DNA of 64,000 nucleotides from Desmodesmus armatus (taxonomy: Eukaryota; Chlorophyta; Chlorophyceae; Sphaeropleales; Scenedesmaceae), in contig VIIQ02000059.1 of the NCBI GenBank assembly GCA_007449985.2, forward strand, positions 434,001 through 498,000, written 5' to 3'. Positions 9,503-21,895 of the stretch are shown here, piece by piece. How positions within the stretch are numbered: position 1 is the stretch's first letter; each line of letters begins with the position of its first letter. Position numbers and translations under genes: made by a program. The notes below the pieces were generated by a model. It did not search any database, had not been told where the DNA came from, and saw only the letters and a list, made by a program, of their open reading frames with translations.

Positions 9503-12500
9503 CTAGGTGTTGTCTGTTATCGCAGGACACATGCTACAAATACGGCCTGCTTTGCAGTGCATGCATGCCTGCACTATCGCAATCACAATCCTTCTGGCCA
9601 TGTTTGGGGTCCCACCACGGGCTTTCTTGGCCTCCGGCAAAGGATGGGATTTTCCCCAAAGTTGAGACTTCCTACCGCCTACGCCCAACACAACATTCCC
9701 TGTGACTGCCGCATCACCCACCTGCACCGGCAGGCCAGCAGCCTCAGCGTCCAACTTGGGGGCGGGGGCATCTGCACCCGCAAAGCCCTGGGTGTCGTTG
9801 GGGTCACTCCTGTGGGCACAAGAGTGAGGATAATGTCAGCACACCAAAAACGACGTCATGAGGCCCAGCTGACATGTGGCTGGTGTGTATATTGTTCAAC
9901 AAGTTGCAGCACGTTGCAGCAAGTTGCAATACGTGGCTTCAGTGCCTGGTTGGGCTCATAGTGAGGTTGTGGGCTTGGGCAGGAACGCTACAAGTGACAT
10001 CAGCGTCATGTGCAACCTACTGAGCCTCCCGTACTACGCAAGGGCGACAGCAAGAGCCAAAGCGCAAAACCCCACATGACCAGAGCGACTCAGCAGCCGG
10101 TGATATCTATCATTCGATTTCTAGGTCTTAGCAACCTTTCCACCCACCTGTCCAAGATGCCGAGGGGTCCCTCCAGCGCACACAGCGTTTGCCAGAAGCC
10201 GTCGTTTGGGCACACCAGGCTGCGCGCGGCGATGCAGTGCTGCCGCGCCTCCTGCGCGCTCCAGCGCTTTGAGCGCATGAGGTACATGATCACCAGGCAG
10301 GCGGAGCGGCTGACGCCCGCACCACAGTGCACCAGCACCGCTGCAGGAGCGCGGCGCAGAAAAAGAACATGTGCGAGGGATGATTTATAGGGCAGGTAGG
10401 GCAATGCAGCTAAACTTGAGGCTGCGCAGGCCGCACTGCAGGCTGCTCGTGAACCCCTCTGAAATAGACGCCGGGGTCCTGCATGCACGTGTCTGCCTGC
10501 GTGCATATGTTCCTGGCATGCCAAGAGAGAAGCTGGCAGGAAGCATGCTCGCTGGCTGCTTGCATGGTGACATTGCCGATGCAGCAATGACAACACAGCC
10601 TCACTGCTGCCAGATTAAGATGCAACAAAAGTCCCTGCTGATGCAATCTTCAAGCACCATGCCAAAGTCTGCGTGACTCACGTTGCTTCAGCCGCTCTGC
10701 TTCTGCTAGGAACTCGTACACGCTGTTGAAGTGTGAGCTGATGTCCGCGCTGCCAATGTCTGCACAGTCAGGCAACACGTCAGCAACACGCGACTGAGTC
10801 AGGGTGTTGACATGTGCCGTCACGGTGCATCCAGCCATTCAACTCAGCAGGACAGACAGGTGACTTGCAACCAGCCAGCTTTACCAAGCAGGACAGACAT
10901 GACGTGTTGTAAGGATGTGTTGACACATGACACATGGCACATGGCACACGTGTAAAACACTTGACTGATAGGGGCTACTGAACAGCCGAAGAGTGTATAT
11001 GACGAAGCCGAAGAGTGTATATGTGAAACAGCAGGGCTGGTAGGGGTGTGCATTACTGTGGAGAGACGGACTTGCGTGTGAGGTGCAGTACAAAGGGGCG
11101 CACCTGGCAGCTCAATCTTGTGGTGCTTGATGCCGGCAGCTGGGCGCAGCCGGTCCGGGTGGTTGTGCACTGTCACAATCCTGTACTCAAGCACAGGCAA
11201 GTAGAACACACCAAAGGGGGAACATACAATGTGGCAGATGCATCACGTGTAGGTGAACACATGTTGGAAGTTAAAGACACACCATGACATTGCACCTGAG
11301 GCGCAAGCCTCTACAATGGTCTCTGCTGCTCACAACTCAAAGTGACCACGGGGTCGGCATCCTTGAAACCCAAACCGCTACTGATTGTCTTAACAACAGC
11401 CCTACCTCTTGATCTTCAGCTCCTGCAGCCGGTCCTGCTGCTCAGCATCTCCCCAGTCGCCCAGGTACAGGAAGCCTGGCAATATCAGGGAAGGGTACCT
11501 GGTGCAAACATACAGCAGTGCACAGAAACAGATCCAGCCTCACGTGTGCCCCGGCGCGCTGGGGGAGGCATGCGGGGCGGCGGAGACAAGCTGCGGCGGC
11601 GGCTGCTGACCGCTTGCAGCCGCTGTGGTGGTCCTTGTCATGTTTGCGGCCCTTCAGCCCGTTTGTCATGGGGCGGGACACTGCATGCAGGGCACTCTTC
11701 TATCACACTGCTGAGCTTTGAATACGAGCAGCACCACCGTGGTGTATGCAGCAGCCCATGCAGACATGCCATGTGTGTGCAGTGGGCTTGGCAGCATAGT
11801 TGGCTATGCTGTCACCACCACTGCACACACATGGCATGTCTGCATGGGCTGCTGCACACAAGAAACAGACAACAGCTGTCCTGGAGCTGCCCTTTTTGCT
11901 AGATGTGCTGGGGCCGTGGCTATACAGCAGGCAATGCCAGCACGCAGCAGGGCGCTGCAGGCAGCAGCAGCAATGCAGCACGCAACAGTGATGCAGCAGG
12001 CAACGGCCCGTGCGTTGCGGCAACTCGGCAGCAACGGCCATGCAGCAGGAAATGGCAGCGTACAGCAGGACGCTGCAGGCGGGCGGGTTGCTAGCACCCA
12101 TTGCTGGCGGCAACACGACAAGGATGACTAATTGCTGCTACTGTCAACTGCCCCTCACTTCTTGTAGGAGTTGGCTTTGACAGAGGTGGTGCACAGGAAA
12201 GGGTACTTCGCCGCAAACGCCTCATACCTGGGTCACAAAACACAGTAGCACAGCCGGCAGAGCATGCTTATACAGTCTGTGACTCATAAGGGCGTCAGCA
12301 GGTTCAGCGATGTGATGCAGGAGTGCGCGGTTGTGAAACAGAACAGAGAGCTTGGCAGCTCCTGGGTGGCACTAGCAATGCCAAGCACCTGGAAGTGTCA
12401 TTGACCATCCAAGCAAGTGTCGACATGAGCGCCAAGCTGCAATACAGACACCTGCCGCTTACAGCCCCCCCCATGCCAGCCTGCAGCTGCAGTATGCTGC

Positions 12501-13239
12501 ATAGTGTGGTCTGTAGACTTTTTGCAATGATGCAAGCTCACTGGCGCCTTCCTGTGATGCCCTGTGGTGCCTGTGCTGCGGCTGCTGCCAGCGGTTGTGC
12601 TGGTGCTGCAGTGCTGCTGACGCTGCTGAAGCCCTGCGCTGCTGTACGCACCCCTGCCTGTAGTAGGAGACCGAGGCACAGCGCTGCTGGTCTGCCAGGA
12701 ACTTGATCACTGGGTGGTCCTTGGCAAGTGAGGGTGGGCCATACACGATGACTGGCTTGCCCCACCTGTTGCATGCAGTGAAGCACGCACAGCAACAGCA
12801 ACACATGGATGCCCCCACCATGAAAGACCCCTGGGGATGGAGGAGGCATACATCCTGTGTGCTGGATGCTGGGGAGCGGGCTGCACTGCTCTACTTTGCA
12901 AATACAGTATAGCAAGAGCAGCTTGGAGATGGCAGCGATTACACTGGCCTGCTCAATCATGCAATCGCTCCCAGTGCTGCTTCAAGTTACAAAGGCACAC
13001 AATATGACTAACTTCATGACGCACCAGCAGTCCTGGCTCCAAGGCATTGAGTACTGAGCCTGGGAGTAGTCTGCCAGGAACTTCCCATTGGTTGCCAGAC
13101 GCGGGTTGAAGGCCTGGCTGACATGACCCTTCTTGAACTCCTTATGAGGTCTTAGATCCAGCAGCAGAGTGTTCGGGTCCTTGCCGCAGGCTGTGAAAGC
13201 TCTGAAGATGGCATCAGCGTCTACTGCCTTTGCTTCCAT
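9503..13239 (-). CDS. Rhodanese-like plus dual-specificity protein phosphatase (MKP-like)
   Basis: Probable tyrosine/serine-threonine phosphatase. Eight exons with closing phases: 13239-13055, 12765-12652, 12227-12159, 11498-11406, 11180-11104, 10759-10682, 10340-10148 and 9809-9503; 371 residues. Residues 1 to about 145 are rhodanese-like (LLLDLRPHKEFKKGHV, KPVIVYGPPS, YEAFAAKYPFLC). The usual active-loop Cys is missing, so this half is probably a non-catalytic binding module, as in MAP-kinase phosphatases. The phosphatase domain has PSLILPGFLYLGDWGDA, the general-acid region LPDIGSADISSHF and the P-loop VHCGAGVSRSA, with Cys and Arg intact. The last exon (SDPNDTQGF...) has no known domain. 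The intron 12158-11499 contains a long hairpin. It may share a transcript with the FHA gene downstream, or splice into it. Confidence 0.88.
10985..11023. repeat. Two-copy 22-base tandem repeat in phosphatase intron
   Basis: GCCGAAGAGTGTATATG occurs at 10985-11001 and again at 11007-11023 inside the intron between exons 11180-11104 and 10759-10682. No function is suggested. Confidence 0.8.
11743..11860. ncRNA. Candidate small-RNA precursor: 118-nt intronic hairpin
   Basis: The left arm 11743-11785 is the reverse complement of the right arm 11818-11860 over 43 bases with one mismatch. Between them 11791-11799 pairs with 11804-11812 with one mismatch, leaving a four-base loop at 11800-11803. 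The full element therefore folds as one stem of well over 50 base pairs, in either orientation. It lies inside the phosphatase intron 12158-11499, away from its splice sites. Long, nearly perfect and often intronic hairpins are the known form of Chlamydomonas miRNA/siRNA precursors. A short foldback transposon is the alternative; no target-site duplication was identified. Confidence 0.5.
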
Positions 13240-14605
13240 TGCTGCTCAAGGCTAGGGTGTCGGCATCAATGGAGCAGTGCCCGTGTCAATTGCAACGAAG
13301 GATGCGATGAGAGCTATCAGTCAACACGCATCTTGCAAGTAGCAGTTGCAGCTTGAGAGCTAAAAACGGATCGATCGATTGCTTGCTGTATTTGTGGAGG
13401 CGTTGTGCTTCGATAGCTTTCGACAGGTGTCCCACCAACGTAACACTAGTATCAGCAGGTCGGACGCCCGACTGGTCAAGGTTTGAAGTGAAACAACTTG
13501 AACACAATAGCTGTCACACCTGGGCACACCTACGAACGCAACACCCACGAATGACCATATACATTGCTGTCATTCGCCAAACGCGACTCTTTGGACATGC
13601 GGTGAGCGAGCCTAGCCGCTGCTGTGATACCAATTGCGCACTGAGACGCAACACAGCTGCCAACATGCCAAGTGCATGCTGGTTCAGGTTGCAGCGCACA
13701 CCCAGGCGCCTGGATGCAGGCAGCCTGGATAGCCCATCATGCGCATTGAGGCGCCTGTAATGTTCAATGCCTGGCCACCCAGCCAGATGGATGTTGACAT
13801 GCATAGACACCCAGGTTGTGCATAAAACTCTGTCTGCCTGGAACAAGATACGGTAGAGTGAGGTGCTGTGCTGCGGCATTGTGCTGCTTGCACACACTCC
13901 GAGCCCAGCAGATACAATCATGCCGCCGATGAGGGCAAGCAAACACAACACATCTAGCTTGGGAAGCTGCTGTCTGTATCAGTACTACAAGCCAATCACT
14001 GCAGCCCACATTCATGAAGACTGGAAGGCACAAGGAAGAAAATCCACAGCTGACATGTACATGTACCTGCAAATAGCGCCTGGCCTGCACTAAAAACAAC
14101 ATGCTTGACACAGTGCGCAAGTCAACACAGATCATAACCAGCTGCCCCTGATGCTCTGCCGATGCATGCAAACAGCTACCCTTCCAGCACATTGGTGGGT
14201 CACAGCAGAAAGGAACTGAATGCATACGTGTAAACAAATAGACCTGCAGTATCAATATTCAAGCTCTCAAAAACAGTCATGTTGGCAAGCTACAAGCAAA
14301 GGTTAGTGAAGACACTCTGGCACGGTGACAGCCACACTAGCCGTCATCAGCACCCTGGCCGTGGCTGTTGTGCTGATGAAGTCAACACTGAGTGAAATTG
14401 GGCGCCAAGAAACAGAGCACCCGCAGCAGCTGATCATCATGACAAGTGAAATTTGTTTCTGTTGTTGACTACTTGATCCCACCAAGCTAAGATGCTCACA
14501 GGCAGCAAGCACGAAGTGCGACCCAGCGAGCCCAAGGCACACAACGGACCTGTATACGCACGCCCAACACCCGTGTGCCACCCGGTCCATATGCAAGGGT
14601 GCACA
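13240..14605. other. Intergenic: phosphatase 5' side / RS-repeat gene 3' side
   Basis: About 1.37 kb. Open frames here (for example minus 14255-13764) show no motifs, no convincing splice partners and no compositional match to neighbouring exons. It is taken as phosphatase promoter/5' UTR and 3' UTR of the RS-repeat gene. Confidence 0.5.
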
Positions 14606-17600
14606 TCACCACCAGAACGGCTGCGGCATAGGAGGTCCAAAGCTGGGCTGCATGCCGGGCCACAACGGCTGCGGCATTGGTGCTGGTGTCAGTGGCCACG
14701 GCATGACAGTAGGTGACACAAGCTGTCCTGCATGTTGTGGGGCAGGAGCTGATTGCAATGCTGACACTACCAGCGGGGCCCGCCATGGTGGCAGCACTGC
14801 AGGCGGCGCCGCCGCATGCCAGCTGCCGACGGCTGCAGGAGGGGCTGCTGCTGCTGCTGGTCGTGGTGGTGGTGGACACCATGGTGATGGTGGTGGAGGC
14901 TGATGGTGGTGTAGGCTGGCCTCTCGCAGCAGCTGGCAGTGGGCGTCCCCGTGCAGGAACAGCCCATAACGTGTGTCGTTCATGCACAGGCCTGGAGTCG
15001 CCTTGACGAAGTTGCCCACAGTCTTGTAGTGCGACACAACAGCTGCAGGAATGGGGTGTTCCCGCAAGAGGCGAGCGAACAGGACCTCGTAGTCTGGGAA
15101 GCCCGGCGGGGGAGGTGGGCCCAGCAGCCTCGCCAGCCCCAGCAGCCATTGGTGCACCTGGCCACGCAGATCATCTGGAAGCGGGGCGGGTGCTGCCCAA
15201 GGTGCTGCTGCTACTGCTGAGGGTGGTGCTCCAGGGGCTGCTGCTGCTGTAGCTGCTTTGGGTGCTGTTGTTGCTGTGGGTGCAGCCCCAGGTGCCCCAG
15301 GTGGTGCTGCTGCTGCAGGTGTGGCCCCAAATACTGCTGCTCCTGCAGCCGCCCCGGGTGCCCCAGGTCGTGGTGCTGCTGCTGCAGATGTTGCTGCTGC
15401 CACGGTTGTGCCAGGTGCTGCCTGCGGCGCTGCTGCCACTGCAGCAGCAAGCATGGCTGCTACTTTGGGTGCTGTTGTTGCTGTTGTTGCTGCTGTTGCT
15501 GTCGCAGGTGCTGCTGCTGCTGCAGGGGCTGCCTCGTGCGTTGCTGCTGCTGCAGTTGCGCCAGGTGCTGCTGTTGCTGGGGGCGCTGCCCCGGGTGCTG
15601 CTGCCGCTGTAGCTACTGCAGCAGCTGCCGGCTCACGCTTCGCTGCTGCTTTGTATGCTGTTGTTGCTGCCTCTGGCGTTGCTTTCCCATTTTCTGCTGC
15701 TGCTGTTAGCGCCTCAGGAGGTCCTGCAGCTCTCTGGGATGCTGCCTCCTGAGATCCTGCTGCTGCTTCAGGAGCCGACGTATCAGCTCCAGCACCCAGA
15801 CCAGCAGCAGAACCAGCACCAGCAGCAGTGCCAGTGCCAGCACCAGCGCTAGCGCCGGTGCTGGCGCCAGCAACAACAGCAGCACCAGCATTCATACCAA
15901 CAGCAGTACCAGTGCCAGCACCAGTGCTAGCAACAGCAGCACCAGCACTGCCAGCGGTTGCACCTATGTGGGAGCTGCTGCTGCCGCCAGCTGCACCGGC
16001 AGGTGTCCCTGCTGCAGGCAACTGCTGGCTTGCCTCCTGCAGCAGCTGCACCTGCATGTCCCGATGCAAGTACAGGCCGCTATGCGATCCATCCAAGCGG
16101 AGGCCTTGCGTTGCCTGCACAAAGCTGACCTTGTCACCGTAGTGAGCTAAGGCAGCTGCAGGGATGGGGAGCTGCTGCTGGAGATCCCAGAAGTTCACCC
16201 TGTGGCCCAGCCCGCCGTGCGGTGCTGGGGGCGGCAGCAGCTTTGCCAGCTCCCTGAGCCAAGGCCGCACCTCGGGCGGTGCTGCAGCTGCAGCAGCGGC
16301 TGCTGCTGCTGCAGCGTCTGCAGCCTGTAGCAGCTGGCGGTGCGCCTCAGGGCACAAGGCGATGCTGCGGCGAGTGCTGTCTGCCCATTGGAGCTCGGGT
16401 TTGCTGTCCACAAACTTGAAAAAGCTGCCGAAGTGTATGCGAGCGAGCTGGGAGGGCAGCGGCAGCATCTGCTAGAAGAAGAAGAAGAAGAAGAAGGGGT
16501 TACAGGGCGACACACGCAGCTACGCTGCAACGACACCCAGCATCGGAAGGGAACCAAAGTCCTTTGCAGGACCTACAAGGACGGGAACAGACAGCACGGA
16601 AAGGAGAGAACCCGCCACCATAGATGTCTGCAGAGGAGACTGTCTGAAAGGAGGGGACCACAGGCAAGGCTTCAACCCCACAAAGCCAGCCACACAGACA
16701 AGAGGGCTTCCACCAGTACAAAGCCGAACACACACCCCCATGCCCCCGGGGCGACCACTTCGAACACAATGTGGAAGAAAGGCTCCAGCTGTGCTGCGAT
16801 ACACACCCCCAAGACAGGTGCCCGGGGTGTCAGAGCGACACCTTTGTATACCGGGCTGCCCCAAGTCAGCGCGCCCAAGCACAGCATCTGCTCCAGTGTG
16901 CTGAGATCGATCTGGCCAGGGGGTTGACCAGGTTCAGGTGCAGGCTGCAGGAGCTCTGCTAGCTGCTGCAGCCAGCCTTGACTGACGCTGTTCACGCGGA
17001 AGTTGACTGCTGCTTCTGCATCACTTGCGCTCGTCAGTGGTGGACAGCATTGAATGCTGGGCTTGCTGTCTGGGGCTGCTGCTGCAGCGCCTACCGTGCT
17101 GGCCAGGTTACTCTTGGCAGCAGCAGCAGCTGCTGCGCCACCTGCACCTGCTGGCCCGCCCTGACTGTGATCCCTGGCCCCTGTCAATGGCTTTACGCTG
17201 CCGCTGTCTCCAACATTGCCGCCTGGCTTGCTGGCGCCAACACCAGCTTCCGGCTTGGCGCTGCTGCGTTTGCCAGGAGCAGCGACCAACTGCTCCTTGC
17301 TGCCCCTGCCAGCACCACTCTGGTCCCCGGCCTGCTTGCCCTCTTTGTGAGGTGTGGCGTCACTGCTAGGCAAGCCCACCCTCTTCGCCTTCTTACTGCT
17401 GCGGCTGGGGCTGCGGCTTCTGCTGCTGCTCCTGATGGTGTGCTTTGATTCCCTCTTACGGCTGCGGCTTGAGCTCCTGCCCCTGCCTGTCTGGTCATCC
17501 CGGCTGCGTGGTTTGGCTTTTTGAGGGGCTGCAGGAGTTGTGTGCTGATGCCGCACCCTGTGAGGGCTGCGACTGTGACTGCGGCTGCGAGTGCGGCTGG

Positions 17601-20492
17601 GCCTGCGTTGGTGCTTGCGTTCCCCGCCGCCACTGCGGCTGCGACTGCGGCTGCGGCTGGGCCTGCGGCCGCGCTTGTGCGTGGCGCCTGTGCTGGCAGC
17701 TACAGCCCCACGTTCTGCAGCAACAGGGATCCGGCCGGATGGCGGAGTGCGCCTGGCACCTCTGCTGCTTTGCCTGCCTTTGCCACTCCCCTCAGGACTG
17801 CGCAGCGCGCGCCTGTCACGGCTGCGACTACGGCTGTGGTGGCGGCTGCGGCTTCGGCTGCGGCGACTGTTGTCTGAGCTCAGGTGCTGTCCTGGCTGGG
17901 GGCTGCTGGTCTTGACAGTCCGAGCAGGACTTGGGCGCTGAGGGCTGCTTTTGCGTGGGCTCCTGCTCCTGACCTTGTGTTCAAGCCTATCCCTGCTGTT
18001 GCTCCTTTGAGGCTGCTTGCCCTTGATGCCGTGGCTGCTGTCCTTGACCGGTGGCTGCTTGCTGCTCTGGGCTGTCACACGCTTTGCGGCCTTGCTGCTG
18101 GTAGGTGCGCTTGCAGCAGCTGCGGCCGCATCTGTAGCAGCAGCAGTTGCCTGCTTTGGCACAGCAGCAGCATCCGCAGCCTTGGGCGCTGCGCGAGGGG
18201 CGGCGGCAGCAGCTCTGACGGCGGGCGCTGCATGTGCAACAGCAGCAGCCACAGGCGCCACAGGCGCCGCATCTGCAGCAGCAGCAGCAGCTGCTGCCGA
18301 ATTTTTGGGAGCAGCAAAGGCAGCTGCAGCAGCTGCAGCCATGGGTGCTGCATCTGCTACGGCAGCTGCAGCAGCCAAAACTGTGGGCACCGCAAGTGCA
18401 GCAACAGCAACTGCAGGCACAGGCGCTGCATCGGTAGCAACAGCAGCCGCAGGTGTAGCGTCTGTAGCTGCAGCAGTAGCTGCATCCATGGCCACTGCAT
18501 GATCAACAATAGCAGCTGCTGCAGTTGTTGGCACGCTGAGCTGCTGCTGCTGCGGCAGCAGTGGCATCAGCGGCTGCACTAGTGTGTCAGCAGTGCCTAC
18601 AGCTGCAGGCACTGGCTGCTGCCCTGCCAGGATGCGGTGTATGTACTGCTGCCAGACACCTGCTGCATCCTGCTGCAGTTGATGATATGCTTCCTGGCTG
18701 AGTGGTTGCGGAGGCTGCTGCAAGTCGCCTGCAGTGGCGGCTGCACTGTTTGGGCTGAGCTCAATGTAAGGCATGACCTGCCAGGCAACGCAATGTAACA
18801 CAGGCAACAGAAAGCAGCAGGGCAGCACAGTCAGTCATATACTGTGATTGCTCTCACCACCAACAGAGACAATAGCACCGAGCTAACGGAGGCAGTAGCG
18901 CCAGCACAACACAGATGCCACCACGCAGTACCACTTTCACAAGATGCAGGCAATGCAGCTTGTGCAGTCGATGAGTCACGCCGGCAACACAACTCAACAC
19001 CGCATCACAGCCGCTGGGTCCACGTGGACGTGTGCGCCAACAGTCAGCTTCTCCCTCTCCAAAAAAAAGCTTCTCCCTCTCCCTGGGGTTCTTCAGTACC
19101 TGGCTGGCTACCCAGTCGGGTGGAGGCAGCTGCATCATAGTGTCCTTGACCGAGGCAACACCCTGGGCGTGAGCCTCACACACCACACCCGCAGGGAAGC
19201 CACCTTGTAGCAGCCTGGCTTGACCCTGCTGGGCAGATTGGTCAAGAAACACAGCGAACAGATAGGGTAGGGCAGGACATGGCAGGCAGGACAGGGTTGG
19301 ATTGGGTTTGAACTTGCAGGGTACGACAACAAGGGTAACAAGCCCCTGTCATGGGGGGATGAGTGTTGGATGCAAGCCAGACATACCAGCTGCCTGGCTT
19401 GCTAACATGGTGCTGTGCAGTAAAAACACAGTGTGAGTCAGAAGACACACAAAACATTCATTTGCTTGCGTGTGGCGTCATAACACGTGGCGGTGACATC
19501 ATACCCTTATTGTCAAGGGTGCAGACAAGCGAGCTAACCACCCTGTGCCTACCTCCTGGATTGTCTGGATGACTGTTTCAATCTCACACGCCACCCGCAG
19601 CCTCCATGCGATGTGTGCAGCATCAAACACCAGCAGGTGGCGCAGCTGACCCCTCAGCTGAAGGTCTGACAGCTCACAGCACAGCACCTGTGCGGACGGA
19701 AGGCACAGGGCGCAGGTAGCCACAGCAGCAAAAATGATTGGCCCGGTGGTTTGCATGTGGCAGGGAGAGAGAGGGACGGAGCTGCCGTCAGGCCATTATG
19801 AATGACACAGCGAAAAATAAAGCCAAGTAAGACAGCATTTGCGCCTGCACTTTCAGGACATCCCATTTAAACAGCACCTCTGATCAAACAATGCAGCAAT
19901 CCTCTGCCTGTGCCCTTCTCCTGCAGTTACAGCCCCTCACCTCAGAATCCTGCACGTCCTCCAGTGCACTGCTGCAGACATCCCCAGCTGCCACCCTGTC
20001 GCCACCCACCAGTACCACCGTTGCAGCTGAAGGTTCACTGCCTGATGGTCCCACAACCACAGCTGCCACCTGACGCAAGCGCCATGGGATTGCGTCTGCT
20101 TTTGCTAACTGTGCTGACAGCATGAGTGCCGAAGATGGCACCAGCACAAAGGAGCCGTTAAGCAGAGGCAGCTGCACCTTCAACGTGTCCTGCACCCACT
20201 GCTGTACTGCTACAAAGTGCAGGAGGTCATCGGCAGGGACATGCAGCGGGCTGACGTTGGCTGCTGTGAGCAGCAGGGGCGCCGCTGCCATGTCCTGCTG
20301 TGCCAGCACCTGATCCAGCTGCGAAGCCACACGAATTGTAGCACTGACTGCTGCTGAGGGATGTTTTTCCGTCTGTGTGACATCCCGGCTGCTTGCATGG
20401 CTTGGTTGTGCTGGTGGTGTTTTGCTTGATGACACAGCGCCGTGGGCTGGCGTTGCAGTTTGGCACAGCACAGGCTGAGCAGGCGTCGGCAT
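14606..20492 (-). CDS. RS-rich, Ala-rich protein with three copies of an unnamed ~75-residue repeat
   Basis: Not recognised as a named family. Five exons, all in phase 0: 20492-19941, 19687-19553, about 19228-19100, 18777-16852 and about 16468-14606; roughly 1,530 residues. The N-terminal ~270 residues (DAIPWRLRQVAAVVVGPSG, RHLLVFDAAHIAWRLRVAC, QLPPPDWVASQ, MPYIELSPNS) look globular. Then come long Ala-rich tracts and an RS domain (RSRSRSRSGGGERKHQRRPS). The C-terminal third has three repeats built on W-L-x2-L-A-x-L-L followed by a YG/YK-x-F-V-x-A-x-x-G/P-L segment. Repeat 1 is split by intron 16851-16469; repeat 2 is about 16280-16040; repeat 3 is about 15175-14915. The repeat resembles a small winged-helix or LOTUS-like fold only vaguely. 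The RS domain suggests nuclear RNA handling. ATG 20492 is the first in the frame; exons 1-3 are assigned by phase and continuity, not homology. Confidence 0.6.
16473..16496 (+). repeat. (GAA)8 repeat forming the polypyrimidine tract of a 3' splice site
   Basis: On the transcribed minus strand this reads as TTC repeats directly before the acceptor of the last exon of the RS-repeat gene. The microsatellite itself supplies the polypyrimidine tract. Confidence 0.7.
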
Positions 20493-21792
20493 GCTCTGCT
20501 ATAGGTGAATTGCGATGCTTCTCATGTTGATATCACCCTCCAAGTATGGCTGTCACAAAAACAGGCTCAAAACACGGGTACTCAGTAGCTCTACTGATCT
20601 CTTGAGCATGCACAGTAGTTCCACAGACAAACCCGAATCCACGAGACAATGGCAAAACCAGATGCAAAAATTGACCGCCTATCTACATCGCTACATCGCC
20701 ACATTACGACGTCAATGCAGTCGAGCTCAGCGCTGCTGTTGGTAACTGTTTTTCAAAGACTGCTCACAGCCTGCCAGGCTGGCATCTGAGATGGTGCATC
20801 TTCTTGTTCATCTCAGCACTAGTGACCCCTCTCCCTCCCCCCAACAAAGTTAAAAATGCACTCGAACGGACCTGTGATTGATAGCATTCGAGAAACAAAT
20901 CTGTTGCGCTTTCTAAAATTTCCAGATCTGTTGCAAGTGCTGTCAAGCATGTGCCTGAGGTCCCAAATCAAGGGCCATGGGAGGACAAACAATAGCTGCT
21001 GCTATCAGCTGAGGCCAATTAAACATGGGGAACGTGCTAATTATGCTCCTTGTAGCTCTCCACTGCTGCCTGTCATGCTGCTGCTGCTGCTTGTGCTCTT
21101 CCTTGAAAGGAGCAAGCAATTGCTCGCAAGGTTGTCAAGGTAATCATCACACCCCCCCCCCCACCCAATCAAAATGAAAAAATGGGGAATACTTGCAAAG
21201 ACATGTGGGCTCAGGTTGGTTCACTGCAGCAGCTGGGCAGGGGTGCATGGAAATACAGGCCCCTTGCCCAGCTGCTGCAGCTATCCGAGACTGCCACGAG
21301 GAGGCCACCCACGCCAGTCTCAAAAAAATGCAAATTGCATTGTATCAGTTTCCAACCGCATATGACATGGTGGTGTCTACTACCAGAAGCACGTGAGGGG
21401 CCCTTTGTCCGGGCGGCATACACCGCCTCAGCTGGGCGTATTAGCCGAAAGGGGCACACCGATCAGCACCGAAGTGCTGCTGGGTGCTGATTATCTCTCG
21501 AGCACCAGACAAAACAAGCTCGAGAGCATCGCCCTCAGCTGCTATATGGACACTAGCCTAGCCATAAACTAGCCCACATTAGCACCTATGTATTGCTCCA
21601 CCAGCTTGTTCTTCGCGCATGACACGCACAGAAGGCTGTTTGGCAAGCAGCACACAGGGCGAAGGACGGAGGAGAGAATGCCCAACGCTACTGTGTGCTG
21701 TTTGCTAAGGAGTAGACACCACCATGCCTTGCGTTTGTTCGGGCTAGGGCTGCAGTATTTGTCCCCCGATTGGCGCGTGACAACCATAAACA

Positions 21793-21895
21793 ACTCAGTC
21801 TCAACTCTGAGACTTGAGTCAGCTGAGTCTTGAATCAGCTGAGTCTTGCCAAGACTCAAGTTGAGTCAGCTGAGTCTCGAATCCCCTGAGTTGCT
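21793..21895. repeat. Cluster of GAGTC/TCAGCTGA short repeats
   Basis: Within about 100 bases TCAGCTGA (itself a palindrome) occurs three times, each followed by GTCTTG or GTCTCG, and GAGTCTTGCC meets its inverted form AAGACTC at 21841-21857. The cluster could fold or bind a dimeric protein; it may equally be a decayed minisatellite. Confidence 0.6.

Noticed and set aside
15258..15752. Plus-strand Ala/Gly/Val-rich frame
   Set aside because: Antisense of the GCT/GCA repeat region in the RS-repeat gene. Triplet repeats leave all frames open.
17445..18582. Plus-strand Cys/Gly/Ser-rich frames resembling a cysteine-rich protein
   Set aside because: Antisense of the RS and Ala-rich coding region. 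Cys and Gly arise from the complement of GCA/GCC codons.
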